NCBI GenBank assembly: GCA_945929965.1
Contig: CAMEOT010000020.1
Span: forward strand, 1 to 51,614
Direction of reading: 5' to 3'
Source of the DNA: an uncultured Lachnospiraceae bacterium
Lineage (GTDB): Bacteria; Bacillota; Clostridia; Lachnospirales; Lachnospiraceae
DNA: 51,614 nt
Part shown: in pieces, positions 42,269 to 51,260 of the stretch
Layout of the letters: the number at the start of each line of letters is the position of its first letter
Numbering within the stretch: the stretch's first letter is position 1
Made by a program: the position numbers and the translations under genes
The notes under the pieces: model-generated
What the model was told of the DNA's origin: nothing
Databases searched by the model: none
What the model saw: the letters and a program-made list of their open reading frames with translations, nothing else

Positions 42269-42754
42269 TCAAATAATTTCCACTCTCTCAAAATACCGGA
42301 TCAGAACGTCCGTACAATTTTCGATTCCCAGCTTGGTGGTATCCAGGATCATATGATAATTGTTCACATCACCCCACACTTTACCGGTATTTTCATAATA
42401 ATAGTCGGCGCGCTCCGCATCATTTTTCTCAAGCATTTCTTTTGCCTCATCGTGGGGAAGACTTTCCTTCTTCATGATACGTTCAATACGATCTTCCTTA
42501 TCCGCGCACACATACACGTTAAATACATTCGGCTGATCCTTCAGGATCTCGGATGCACAACGTCCCAGAATAATACAGGGATGTTCCGCCAATTCCTTAA
42601 TGACCTCCGCTTCCGTAGCATAACTGTCACCATCCAGTTCATGCTCTATGTACGCCTTATCATATACCGGCACCCCCAGCTTCTCAGACAGCTCCTGTGC
42701 GATCAGACTGGCTCCTGTTCCGAATCTTCGGCTGATAGTAATTACAAGGTTCAT
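42269..42754 (-). CDS. Cytidylate kinase-like family protein
   Basis: A 161-aa P-loop protein of the cytidylate-kinase-like family, with degenerate nucleotide loop ITISRRFGTGASLIAQELSEKL, IILGRCASEIL and RIERIMKKE. It is shorter than a true cytidylate kinase and its phosphate loop departs from GxxGxGK, so nucleotide-kinase activity is uncertain. The ATG at 42754 follows GGAGGTG; the GTG three codons earlier is within that ribosome site. It is the last gene of the BMP/ABC operon, 79 nt after the permease, and precedes a strong terminator. Confidence 0.85.
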   Translation of the reverse strand: MNLVITISRRFGTGASLIAQELSEKLGVPVYDKAYIEHELDGDSYATEAEVIKELAEHPCIILGRCASEILKDQPNVFNVYVCADKEDRIERIMKKESLPHDEAKEMLEKNDAERADYYYENTGKVWGDVNNYHMILDTTKLGIENCTDVLIRYFERVEII

Positions 42755-42833
42755 CGTAAGCACCTCCTTTGTAAGGTACTCTCATTTTATGATAAAGACT
42801 CTGAATTTGCAAGAGGGATGTTTTCTGCAGTTA

Positions 42834-43835
42834 TTATCTCTCTTCTCTGAAGTACGCCAGTCCCAGACTTGCGGGGGGCTGATTCTCTCTCTTGCTCCGC
42901 ATACTGGTAATGACCAGTACCAGTAAGGTCACAACATAAGGGATCATCTTATACAGCTCCTGGTACTCCATATGCTCGATACCGGTGGGCAGATACAGAT
43001 ACAGAATATACAGACCACCGAACAGGAAAGAAGCAAATACGCTGATATTCGGTCTCCAGATAGTGAAGATGACCAGTGCAATGGCAAGCCAGCCTCTGTC
43101 ACCGAACGCATCGTTGGACCAGACACCGCAGGCATAATCCATCACATAGTACAGTCCGCCCAGACCTGCGATCATACATCCCACGCAGGTAGCGATGTAT
43201 TTGTACCGGGATACGTTGATACCGGCTGCATCTGCGGTATTGGGACCCTCACCGACTGCTCTTAAGTGCAGTCCGGTTCTGGTATGACTCAGAACATACG
43301 ATGCCGCAAACGCAATGATCACTGCCAGATAAGCCAGGAATCCATAGGATAAAAACAGCTTGCCAAACCAGCCAAGTTTTCCCGCAAAAGGAAGTGACTT
43401 ACTGAAATAACTGCTGGTAGCAGACAGTGCAATGGAAGGTACATCACTGTTCACCAACTTGATCAGGGATCCGCCAAAGAAGTTACCGAAGCCGACACCG
43501 AAGGTGGTCATTGCCAGACCGGTCACGTTCTGGTTCGCCCGCAGGGTAACAGTCAGGAAGCAGTACAGCAGTCCCATCAACAGGGATCCTAACAGGCAGC
43601 AGAGCATCGGAATCGCAATAGCAAGAAACCCATTCATGTTCGCCGCACCTCCTGCGGATCTCTCATAGAAGAAAGATCCGATGACACCACAGATACCTCC
43701 CACATACATAACGCCGGGGATTCCCAGATTCAGGTTACCGGATTTCTCCGTGATGATCTCACCGGTACTCCCGTATAACAGAGGAATTCCCTGTACGATT
43801 GCTCTCGGAATAAATGCAAGTAAAAATGACCACAT
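42834..43835 (-). CDS. Nucleoside ABC transporter permease (NupQ-like)
   Basis: A 333-aa membrane protein of the BPD_transp_2 type found in BMP-linked ABC importers for nucleosides. The hallmark region is RANQNVTGLAMTTFGVGFGNFFGGSL and RAVGEGPNTADAAGINVSRYKYIATCVGCMIAGLGG (coupling helix). It starts 2 nt after the partner permease and would pair with it to form the channel. Confidence 0.9.
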   Translation of the reverse strand: MWSFLLAFIPRAIVQGIPLLYGSTGEIITEKSGNLNLGIPGVMYVGGICGVIGSFFYERSAGGAANMNGFLAIAIPMLCCLLGSLLMGLLYCFLTVTLRANQNVTGLAMTTFGVGFGNFFGGSLIKLVNSDVPSIALSATSSYFSKSLPFAGKLGWFGKLFLSYGFLAYLAVIIAFAASYVLSHTRTGLHLRAVGEGPNTADAAGINVSRYKYIATCVGCMIAGLGGLYYVMDYACGVWSNDAFGDRGWLAIALVIFTIWRPNISVFASFLFGGLYILYLYLPTGIEHMEYQELYKMIPYVVTLLVLVITSMRSKRENQPPASLGLAYFREER

Positions 43836-43837
43836 GC

Positions 43838-44941
43838 TTACTGTTCCTCCTTTTCTGCTTTTTTACGGAACTGCAGTCTGTAAGTAATGAAGAACTCACA
43901 GCCGATGATAAAGAACAGGATAATACCTGTCAGAATATCGGAGTAAGAATGATTCAGTCCAAAATTGGTAGAGATCTCACTGGCTCCGCGATCCATGAAA
44001 ATGATCAGGAAGCTGGAGAATACCATGGTCAGAGGATTGAACTTGGACATCCAGGATACCAGTACAGCGGTAAATCCCTGTCCACCTGCAATCGTGGTGG
44101 TCACAGTATGATTGATACCTCCTACCAACAGCAGACCTACCAATCCACACAGAGCACCGGATAACAGCATGGTGCGGATAATGACTTTTTCAACCTTGAT
44201 ACCTACATATTTTGCGGTATTTTCGCTCTCACCCACAACAGAGATCTCATATCCCTGCTTGCTGTAATTAAGATATACATACATGAAAATTGTGATCACT
44301 ACTGCCACTACAATACTTAACAAATATTTGGAACCGAAGATCTGCGGCAGCCAGCCCACGTTGGTGTTCTGGTTGATGATACCGATCTTACCGGATCCCT
44401 TGGGAACCTCCCATACTATCGTATAAAATGCCACCAGCTGAGTAGCTATGTAGTTCATCATCAGCGTAGACAGTGTCTCATTGGTATTCCATTTCGCCTT
44501 GAAAAATGCGGGAATGAAGCCCCAGATGGCTCCTGCTGCCAGGCTGGCCACGATCATGCACAGGATCACAACTGCGTTTGAAAGCTTATCTCCCAGACAG
44601 ATCATGCAGGCTGCTGCTACCAGACCGCCGATCAGTACCTGTCCCTCACCGCCGATATTCCAGAATTTCATCTTAAATGCCGGAGTCAATGCCAATGCGA
44701 TCAAAAGCAGGATCGCTATATTCTGAAAAGTGACCCAGGTCTTGCGGACAGATCCGAAAGCACCCAGAACAATGGACTGATATACCTGTAAAGGATTGAT
44801 TCCCGTGGTGATCGTTGTAATGATACCGCACAGGATCAGTGCCAGCAGGATTGCCAGAAATCGGATCCCCAGAGCTTTGTACCAGGGGAGTGCATCTCTT
44901 TTTACGATATGAAACAAAGGCTCTTTATTCTTTTCCTTCAT
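43838..44941 (-). CDS. Nucleoside ABC transporter permease (NupP-like)
   Basis: A 367-aa membrane protein of the same family: FWNIGGEGQVLIGGLVAAA, WNTNETLSTLMMNYIATQLV and VVGESENTAKYVGIKVEKVIIRTMLLSGALCGLVG. Its start overlaps the end of the ATPase gene by 17 nt, consistent with coupled translation. A long N-terminal cytosolic stretch precedes the first span. Confidence 0.9.
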   Translation of the reverse strand: MKEKNKEPLFHIVKRDALPWYKALGIRFLAILLALILCGIITTITTGINPLQVYQSIVLGAFGSVRKTWVTFQNIAILLLIALALTPAFKMKFWNIGGEGQVLIGGLVAAACMICLGDKLSNAVVILCMIVASLAAGAIWGFIPAFFKAKWNTNETLSTLMMNYIATQLVAFYTIVWEVPKGSGKIGIINQNTNVGWLPQIFGSKYLLSIVVAVVITIFMYVYLNYSKQGYEISVVGESENTAKYVGIKVEKVIIRTMLLSGALCGLVGLLLVGGINHTVTTTIAGGQGFTAVLVSWMSKFNPLTMVFSSFLIIFMDRGASEISTNFGLNHSYSDILTGIILFFIIGCEFFITYRLQFRKKAEKEEQ

Positions 44942-46469
44942 GTTCTTTGCCTCCTACTCTGGTCATCAGCATACCGACCTCATTTTTGTCTGTCTTTCTC
45001 GCATCCAGAATACCACTGACTTCTCCGCCGCACAATACCATGATACGGTCGGACAGCTCCATCAGCACATCCAGATCCTCACCTACGAAAATCACGGCAA
45101 CGCCCTTTTTCTTCTGTTCATTGATCAGGTCATATATAGTATACGAAGAATTGATATCCAGTCCACGTACCGCATAAGCCGTTAACAATACGGTAGGCGC
45201 AGACGCAATCTCTCTTCCAACGAGAACCTTCTGTACATTACCACCGGACAATCTGCGTACCGGAGTGGTGATACCCGGGGTTACAACCTCCAGATTTTCT
45301 ACCACATCAGTCGCAAGCTGTTTGGAAGGCTTTCGGTTCGTAAACGGTGTATGTCCCTGTCGGAAGGAACGTAACATCATATTATCGGTCAGATCCATAT
45401 TGCCTACCAGGCCCATGCCAAGACGATCCTCCGGTACAAAAGAAAGAGATACGCCCATCTCTGCGATCTTCAACGGATCCTTGCCGATCAGCATTTCCTT
45501 ACTTCCATCATCTTCCACATAACTGATCGTGCCGGCTTCTGTTACCTGCAGACCTGCAATGGCTTCCAGAAGCTCCTTCTGTCCACAGCCGGAGATACCG
45601 GCGATTCCCAGAATTTCACCACTGTTGGCGGTAAAGGAGACATCCTTCAGCTTAACGATACCTTCTTCGTTACGTACAGTCAGTCCCTGTACTTCGATAC
45701 GGGGCTTCGGATTCACAGGTTCTGGTCTGACAATATTCAAAGTAACCGCATGTCCCACCATCATATTGGTCATTTCCGTAACGGTGGTATCCTTTGTCAG
45801 CATGCTTCCAATATACTGACCGTTACGGAGCACAGCCACCCTGTCGGACAAAGATTCCACTTCATGCATTTTATGGGTAATGATAACAATGGCTTTACCG
45901 TCATCTCTCATTTTCCGGAGAACGTTAAAGAGCTTCTCGGTCTCCTGCGGTGTCAGTACGGCGGTAGGCTCATCCAGGATCAGGATATCCGCACCACGAT
46001 ACAGCACCTTTACAATCTCTACGGTCTGCTTCTGGGACACTGTCATATCATAGATTTTCTGCTTCGGATCTACTTCAAAACCGTATTTTTCACAGATTTC
46101 CTCTATTTTCCGGGAAGCCTCCTTGATATTAAGCCTGCCTTCCAGACCCAGAATGATATTCTCGGTAGCGGAAAGTACATCGATCAGCTTAAAATGCTGA
46201 TGCACCATACCGATTCCCAGTCGTAACGCATCCTTGGGGGATTTGATGACCTCTTCCTTACCGTTAATAAATATCTGTCCCTCATCCGGGAAATAAATAC
46301 CGGAGAGCATATTCATCAGTGTCGTCTTACCGCTGCCGTTTTCCCCAAGCAGTGATAATATCTCACCTTTATAGATATCCAGATTTACCTTATCATTGGC
46401 AATCACGGATCCAAAAGTCTTGGTAATGTTTTTCATTGAAACCGCAGCTACTTTTGTCTCTTTTTCCAT
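44925..46469 (-). CDS. Nucleoside ABC transporter ATP-binding protein (NupO-like, two domains)
   Basis: A 514-aa protein with two fused ATPase domains as in sugar/nucleoside importers. The first has GENGSGKTTLMN, the switch and VSQKQTVEIVKVL, and DILILDEPTAVLTP. The second is degenerate: GISGCGQKELLEAIAGL, LSGGNVQKVLVGREI, then VLLTAYAVRGLD where the acidic Walker B residues are missing. One domain therefore hydrolyses ATP normally and the other probably does not. The ATG at 46469 follows AAAGGTG. Confidence 0.92.
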   Translation of the reverse strand: MEKETKVAAVSMKNITKTFGSVIANDKVNLDIYKGEILSLLGENGSGKTTLMNMLSGIYFPDEGQIFINGKEEVIKSPKDALRLGIGMVHQHFKLIDVLSATENIILGLEGRLNIKEASRKIEEICEKYGFEVDPKQKIYDMTVSQKQTVEIVKVLYRGADILILDEPTAVLTPQETEKLFNVLRKMRDDGKAIVIITHKMHEVESLSDRVAVLRNGQYIGSMLTKDTTVTEMTNMMVGHAVTLNIVRPEPVNPKPRIEVQGLTVRNEEGIVKLKDVSFTANSGEILGIAGISGCGQKELLEAIAGLQVTEAGTISYVEDDGSKEMLIGKDPLKIAEMGVSLSFVPEDRLGMGLVGNMDLTDNMMLRSFRQGHTPFTNRKPSKQLATDVVENLEVVTPGITTPVRRLSGGNVQKVLVGREIASAPTVLLTAYAVRGLDINSSYTIYDLINEQKKKGVAVIFVGEDLDVLMELSDRIMVLCGGEVSGILDARKTDKNEVGMLMTRVGGKEHEGKE

Positions 46470-46541
46470 CCTAGTCACCTTTCCAATTTATCCACGACCT
46501 GCAAATTTTCAAGTCTTTTAATACCTGGCATAAGCACACTG

Positions 46542-46629
46542 GCCGCCCCTTTTCTACCTCATCCATCCACAACAAACAAAAGATCCATAAGGTAGAAAAA
46601 GGGCGGCGCGGCGATAGACGCTGCGCCGT
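46542..46629 (-). other. Intercistronic hairpins between the BMP lipoprotein and its ATPase
   Basis: GCCGCCCCTTTTCTACCT (46542-46559) pairs with AGGTAGAAAAAGGGCGGC (46590-46607) with one mismatch. A second G+C stem CGGCGC/GCGCCG spans 46604-46628. There is no strong T-run. Such stems in binding-protein operons commonly stabilise or limit transcription past the binding-protein gene, giving more lipoprotein than ATPase. That role is inferred. Confidence 0.7.
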
Positions 46630-46651
46630 CCGGGCTATTTCAATAAGTCAA

Positions 46652-47926
46652 TTAATACTGCTCATCCAACAGGTTGATTCCATCAATTCTTACATTGAAG
46701 TAAGGAGCGGAACGGAATGCAACATCGGACTCATGGAAGTATCCGTCACTTACTACCTCATGGTCGGGAGTATAATCAGGATCGGTATCGATATCAGCTT
46801 CATAGCTGTCCAGAGCCTTGCCGTCTACAGTAAAGGTGGTGATATCATATACATGAGTCTTGCCTGCGATCAGATCAGCCTTTGCAGCTTCTACTGCTTC
46901 TGCAGTACCGTCTGCTACAGCAGCACCAAGATCGCTCAGCTCTACAGAGCCGGTCTCCAGAGTACCACACCAATCGGTATCGATAGGAGTTCCATCTGCT
47001 ACACATTTAATAGCATACTCAAAGTAAGGCTCCCAGTTAACTCTGGAAGATACCAGGAAGGTATTGGGGCAGGCTGCCTCCGTGCTTCCGTTGTAAGATA
47101 CATTGGGAACACCTGCGGTCTCACATGCAGTAGGAGCACCCATGGAGTCTGCATGCTGGCTGATCAGTACACATCCGCCCTCGATCAGCTTGTTAGCTGC
47201 TTCCTTCTCAGCGGTCTCATCGTACCAGGAACCGGTAAAGGTTACATCCATGGTAACGCTGGGGCATACGGAACGAGCGCCCAGGAAGAAGGAGGTATAA
47301 CCGGACATAACTTCTGCATATGTATAAGCACCTACATAACCCATCTTAGCCTGATCTTCGGTAATATCACCGTTAGCGATCATCTCATTCAGCTTCATGC
47401 CTGCAACGATACCTGCAAGGTAACGGCCATCATAGATGGAAGCAAATGCATTGTGGAAGTTGTCCAGGCACTCGGTATGAGCCTTGGTTCCTGTTGCATG
47501 ACTGAACTGAACATCGGGATACTCCTTAGCAGCCTCGATGATGTAGTCCTCATGTCCAAAGCTGTCTGCAAAAATGAAATTGCAACCTGCATCAGCAAGC
47601 TCACAAGCTGCTTCATAAGCTTCCTGTCCTTCAGGAATGTTGGTCTTGGTCATGTACTCAATGCCAAGCTTCTCACAAGCTGCCTTTGCTCCGTTCAGGA
47701 AGTTCAGATCATAAGTAGAGTTCTCATCATGCAGGAAAATAAAACCTGCCTTTACACCACTGACTGCTTCGCCATCAGCTGCTTCAGTAGTAGCTGCCGC
47801 CTCAGTAGTAGCTGCAACAGTTGCCGCATCTGTGCCGGTGGTTGCTGCGTTATTGGATCCGCATCCTGCCAGAGCAGTAACTGCGAGAGCCATAGCTGCG
47901 AGTAAACTTACGACTTTCTTTTTCAT
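46652..47926 (-). CDS. BMP-family nucleoside-binding lipoprotein
   Basis: A 424-aa lipoprotein: signal peptide MKKKVVSLLAAMALAVTALAGC with lipobox LAGC, an Ala/Thr-rich linker, then the BMP fold (VSGVKAGFIFLHDENSTYDLNFLNGAKAACE ... FIFADSFGHEDYIIEAAKEYPDVQFSHATG). It captures purine nucleosides outside the cell and hands them to the two permeases downstream. The ATG at 47926 follows GAGGAGAATT. The frame is also open to 48037, where it would add 37 residues that overlap an attenuator-like hairpin; that longer start is not favoured. Confidence 0.93.
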   Translation of the reverse strand: MKKKVVSLLAAMALAVTALAGCGSNNAATTGTDAATVAATTEAAATTEAADGEAVSGVKAGFIFLHDENSTYDLNFLNGAKAACEKLGIEYMTKTNIPEGQEAYEAACELADAGCNFIFADSFGHEDYIIEAAKEYPDVQFSHATGTKAHTECLDNFHNAFASIYDGRYLAGIVAGMKLNEMIANGDITEDQAKMGYVGAYTYAEVMSGYTSFFLGARSVCPSVTMDVTFTGSWYDETAEKEAANKLIEGGCVLISQHADSMGAPTACETAGVPNVSYNGSTEAACPNTFLVSSRVNWEPYFEYAIKCVADGTPIDTDWCGTLETGSVELSDLGAAVADGTAEAVEAAKADLIAGKTHVYDITTFTVDGKALDSYEADIDTDPDYTPDHEVVSDGYFHESDVAFRSAPYFNVRIDGINLLDEQY

Positions 47927-48013
47927 AATTCTCCTCTTTCTGCGCTGCTGCTTCGTTACAGATCCATGTAGCAGCGCGGGCACAGATCTGCAGATAAACC
48001 AGTGAGTCAACGC

Positions 48014-48101
48014 AAAAAGGGTGTATGACACCTTCATACAACCCCTTTATTGTACTCTCTCAACATTAGTCAGTATAAGCATTTGTCTGACTTTTTGTCA
48101 A
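48014..48101 (-). promoter_or_regulatory. BMP operon promoter and leader hairpin with T-run
   Basis: On the minus strand, TTGACA (48096-48101), an 18-bp spacer and TATACT (48072-48077). About 30 nt past the start is a hairpin (48034-48044 with 48019-48028, stem GGG(T)TGTATGA/TCATACACCC) followed by TTTTT (48014-48018). It has the form of an intrinsic terminator inside the leader, so attenuation is possible. No known purine riboswitch core was recognised. Confidence 0.6.
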
Positions 48102-48127
48102 GAGAAGTATTAAATTATTATTAACTC

Positions 48128-48155
48128 GTTTTGCGAATGTGGTTCTGAATAGTTA
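48128..48155. repeat. Half copy of the TAACTATTCAGAA element
   Basis: These 28 bases match, in reverse complement, 28710-28737 at 27 of 28 positions (shared core GGTTCTGAATAGTTA, and GTTTTGCGAATG before it). Only one end of the larger element is present. It lies between xpt and the BMP promoter. Confidence 0.75.
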
Positions 48156-48172
48156 TCTAACTTATCTAACTA

Positions 48173-48751
48173 TTAAGATCGAAATGTGATCTCTCCGGTC
48201 TTGTCATCCATGCTTTCCACAATAGCGAGCGACTCTACACGGATACCCTTGGAACGGATCAGGTCGCCGCCCTTCTGGAATCCCTTCTCAACGGCAATGC
48301 CGACACCCTCTACAGAAGCTCCCGCTTTATTGACAATGTCGATCAAACCCTCCAGTGCGCATCCGTTGGCCAGAAAATCATCAATGATCAGAATATGATC
48401 TTCCGGATGCAGAAATTTTTTGGAGACGATCACGTCATATACTCTCTTGTGCGTAAAGGATTCGATCTTGGTGGAATATACTTCACCGTCAATATTTACA
48501 GACTGGGATTTTTTTGCAAATACCACCGGCACATGAAAATGCTGGGCTGCCACACAGGCGATGCCGATACCGGAAGCTTCCACAGTCAGGATCTTCGTAA
48601 TCTTACGGTCTGCGAACAGGCGCGCCCATTCCTTTCCCATTTCATTGAACAGATCAATGTCCATCTGATGATTCAGAAAAGAATCTACTTTTAATACATT
48701 TCCTGCTTTTACTGTACCATCTTTGCGAATGCGCTCTTCGAGTAATTTCAT
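48173..48751 (-). CDS. xpt: Xanthine phosphoribosyltransferase
   Basis: A 192-aa type I phosphoribosyltransferase. The PRPP loop is [14 protein letters not shown], with [17 protein letters not shown] and [13 protein letters not shown]. It makes XMP from xanthine and PRPP. It lies just upstream of the BMP nucleoside importer, so import and salvage of purines are grouped. GAGGAG precedes the ATG. Its promoter is at 48829-48858. Many xpt genes carry a purine riboswitch, but none was seen here. Confidence 0.93.
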   Translation of the reverse strand: MKLLEERIRKDGTVKAGNVLKVDSFLNHQMDIDLFNEMGKEWARLFADRKITKILTVEASGIGIACVAAQHFHVPVVFAKKSQSVNIDGEVYSTKIESFTHKRVYDVIVSKKFLHPEDHILIIDDFLANGCALEGLIDIVNKAGASVEGVGIAVEKGFQKGGDLIRSKGIRVESLAIVESMDDKTGEITFRS

Positions 48752-48828
48752 TGTATGTCTCCTCTTTTGTCTCTTCTTAATATATTTTAATATATTCTGT
48801 GGTAGTACTTTAGGCTCTTATGTCTCTT

Positions 48829-48858
48829 ATTATACGCAGGATATTGCTCCTTTTTCAA
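48829..48858 (-). promoter_or_regulatory. xpt promoter
   Basis: On the minus strand, TTGAAA (48853-48858), an 18-bp spacer and TATAAT (48829-48834), about 78 nt before the xpt start codon. The leader contains AATATATTAAAATATATT but no guanine-riboswitch-like fold. Confidence 0.6.
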
Positions 48859-48937
48859 TAGAAGAACTATATTTCTTGCTATTTTGACAACATTTTGCTA
48901 TGTTAACCATGAGAATACTGAAATCACGAGGTGTCTT

Positions 48938-49789
48938 ATGCCTATCAAAGGATATATTATAGAAAAATACAATGCCATGACCAACGCTTATACCTGCAAT
49001 CGTCTGGTACAGGAAGCTTCTGCCCTGGATATGGATCTGCAGATTGTCGGAATCCATGATACTACGGTCTCTATGCAGGGTATTATAAATCATGGTAAAA
49101 TACTGGAACCTGTGGATTTTGTCATCAACCGTTATAAATGGGGACGGGAAAAGGATGCTATAAATGCACTTGCCACCCGAAGCTATAATCCTTTAACTGC
49201 TTATAATATCTATATTAATAAATTTGAACAGGTACGAAGGCTTCATTCCGAAGCCTTTTTGATACCGAAATATCTTTTGGGAACTTCTCTGTTGCCTTTT
49301 TCTTCTATTGTAGAACAATTGGGCCTTCCTTTTGTCGCTAAAGGACTGGAAAGCTCCATGGGAGAGGAAATCGTCTGCATCCGGGATAAAGCTTCTTATG
49401 AGGAACTCTCTCTTAACTACCCTTCCTCCAAGGAATGGCTCTTCGAAGAATTTATTTCGGAAAGCTACGGCAGGGATCTGCGATTTTACAGCATCCGCGG
49501 AGAAGCCGTTGCCTGTATGCAGCGCAGATCCCAGGGGGATTTCCGTGCAAATGTAGCTCTGGGAGCTTCGGTAGAGCCTTACCCTGTCACGTCCCACATC
49601 CGTACCATAGCCGCAGATATTTACGAGCAGACTGGACTGGATTTTTTGGGAATTGATCTGCTTTTTGGCAGAGAAAAACCTTATTTTTGCGAAATCAATG
49701 TTATGCCGGGACTGGAAGGCATTGAAAAAGCCTCCGGTATTAATGTTGCAGCAAAAGTTTTGGAAACAATACGGTCAGACTTTGCATAA
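48938..49789 (+). CDS. RimK/LysX-like ATP-grasp amide ligase
   Basis: A 283-aa ATP-grasp enzyme. ATP-binding segments are PFVAKGLESSMGEE and WLFEEFISESYGRDLRFYSIRG. The metal-binding end is FCEINVMPGLEGIEKASGINVA, as in RimK, LysX and MptN, which attach an amino acid to a carboxylate. It probably joins an amino acid such as glutamate or lysine to a small molecule or peptide. The frame opens at 48884, but the ATG at 48938 has GAGGTG 6 nt upstream. It is followed after 85 nt by a FolC-like Mur ligase on the same strand, a likely pathway partner. Confidence 0.88.
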   Translation: MPIKGYIIEKYNAMTNAYTCNRLVQEASALDMDLQIVGIHDTTVSMQGIINHGKILEPVDFVINRYKWGREKDAINALATRSYNPLTAYNIYINKFEQVRRLHSEAFLIPKYLLGTSLLPFSSIVEQLGLPFVAKGLESSMGEEIVCIRDKASYEELSLNYPSSKEWLFEEFISESYGRDLRFYSIRGEAVACMQRRSQGDFRANVALGASVEPYPVTSHIRTIAADIYEQTGLDFLGIDLLFGREKPYFCEINVMPGLEGIEKASGINVAAKVLETIRSDFA

Positions 49790-49874
49790 GGAACTTATCT
49801 CATATTTGTACCTGCACAGTGTACGAAAATATACGATATTGTTATATTGCTAAAATTGCAGGTTACGGAAAGGT

Positions 49875-51260
49875 ATGCTTATTTTTATGAACAATGCTTC
49901 CGAAACACCACTGGAATTTCATAAGATCACTACGCAAAAAGAGGCGGAAGACTTCGTCTATGCTTCCTATTTGCGGGCTGCCACACATCAGGACTATGCT
50001 GCAAAGGATGCCGGAAAAAGACATCCTGAGCTGACGAGATCTCTGCTCCGACAGAAATCGATTGCTCCCTGTGTCGTCGTCACCGGAAGCAAGGGAAAAG
50101 GATCCGTTGCCAATATGATTTCCCGGATTCTGCAGACAAATTTATGCGTAGGACTGATGACTAGTCCTCATATTACTGATTTCAGAGAGCGCTTTCGCGT
50201 CAATGATACCATGATCAAGGAAGCCGACTTTTGCCGTCTGATGGCAGAGATCCGGCCGGAGATTCTGGACATTGCCTCCGATCTGCCGGAGTCGGTATGT
50301 ATCAGCCCCATGGGCATTCAGGCGGACCTGGCACTGACTTATTTTTCGGAAAAACATACGGCTTTCAATGTATTTGAATGCGGAAAGGGGGCAAAATATG
50401 ATGATGTGAACAACATTCGTCACGACTATGCCGTGATCAACCGGATTTTCTTAGAGCATACAAGAGAGCTGGGAGATACGTTAGCTGCCATTGCAGAGGA
50501 TAAATCCCACGTCATCACCGGAGAGCAGAAGTGCGTGTATTTTGCCGAACAGGAACCGGAAATACTGGAGGTTCTGGTTCGCCGTGCCGAGGCTATGCAG
50601 GTTCCCTATAAAATATACGGTCGGGATTTTCAGGCAGAAAATATCCGCTATACCTATTCCGGCATGCTATTTGATGTGGTGATTGGAGATAACATTTATC
50701 CGGATTTACAGATTCCGTTATTGGGAGAACATCAGGCAAAAAACTGTGCACTTGCACTTGCTGTATGTATGGATGTCATGGCAGATCTTTGCCGGGAATC
50801 CGATACTCTGTATATATTTTCAGATACAATGTGCAATCAAATTCGCCGCCAGCTGTCTGCGATCCATCATCCGGGGCGGATGGAGATTCTAAGTTCGGAT
50901 CCGTTTGTCCTGCTGGATGCCTGCATCAATTCCGCCAGTTGTAAAAATGTAAAGGATGTCCTGCTGCATCTGGGGATTCAGAATTGTACTGTTATTGTGG
51001 GGATTCCGGAAGATAAGGATTATGCCGGTGTGGTCCGGTCCATGAAAGATGTAGCTGCCCGCATCATTCTCACCAGGTCCGGGAATCCGCATTATCATTT
51101 TTCGCAACATCAGAGGGAAGTTCTGATGCAGGAAGGAATCCTCACGGAATGGACGGATTCGGTGAAACAGGCACTGAACCTGGCGAATTCTTTTTCTGAT
51201 GCGATCGTAATATTAGGTACGACCTCCGTAATTTCGGAGACAGAACAAAAAATCCGCTGA
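49875..51260 (+). CDS. FolC-like Mur ligase family protein
   Basis: A 461-aa Mur-ligase-type enzyme. The nucleotide loop is VVVTGSKGKGSVANM (residues 67-81), then MTSPHITDFRERFR. The lysine that is carbamylated in the family appears in LGDTLAAIAEDKSHVI (K210). LLGEHQAKNCALALAVC and HPGRMEIL follow. These features are shared with folylpolyglutamate synthase, but the FolC EVGLGGRLDATN motif is changed to ECGKGAKYDDVNN and the N terminus is longer, so a different acceptor is likely. Start: ATG at 49875 (GGAAAGG very close) or the in-frame ATG at 49887. Its neighbour is an ATP-grasp ligase, suggesting a two-ligase pathway. Confidence 0.85.
   Translation: MLIFMNNASETPLEFHKITTQKEAEDFVYASYLRAATHQDYAAKDAGKRHPELTRSLLRQKSIAPCVVVTGSKGKGSVANMISRILQTNLCVGLMTSPHITDFRERFRVNDTMIKEADFCRLMAEIRPEILDIASDLPESVCISPMGIQADLALTYFSEKHTAFNVFECGKGAKYDDVNNIRHDYAVINRIFLEHTRELGDTLAAIAEDKSHVITGEQKCVYFAEQEPEILEVLVRRAEAMQVPYKIYGRDFQAENIRYTYSGMLFDVVIGDNIYPDLQIPLLGEHQAKNCALALAVCMDVMADLCRESDTLYIFSDTMCNQIRRQLSAIHHPGRMEILSSDPFVLLDACINSASCKNVKDVLLHLGIQNCTVIVGIPEDKDYAGVVRSMKDVAARIILTRSGNPHYHFSQHQREVLMQEGILTEWTDSVKQALNLANSFSDAIVILGTTSVISETEQKIR

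Noticed and set aside
46733..47905. 390-codon open frame opposite the BMP lipoprotein gene
   Set aside because: The lipoprotein has a signal peptide, lipobox and ribosome site; the antisense frame has none.
47927..48037. 37-residue N-terminal extension of the BMP lipoprotein
   Set aside because: It would bury the signal peptide and is encoded by an attenuator-like hairpin. The internal ATG at 47926 has a strong ribosome site. The leader-peptide possibility is noted in the findings.
48752..48937. Purine riboswitch upstream of xpt
   Set aside because: Expected for xpt, but the conserved loops and three-way junction were not found in the leader.
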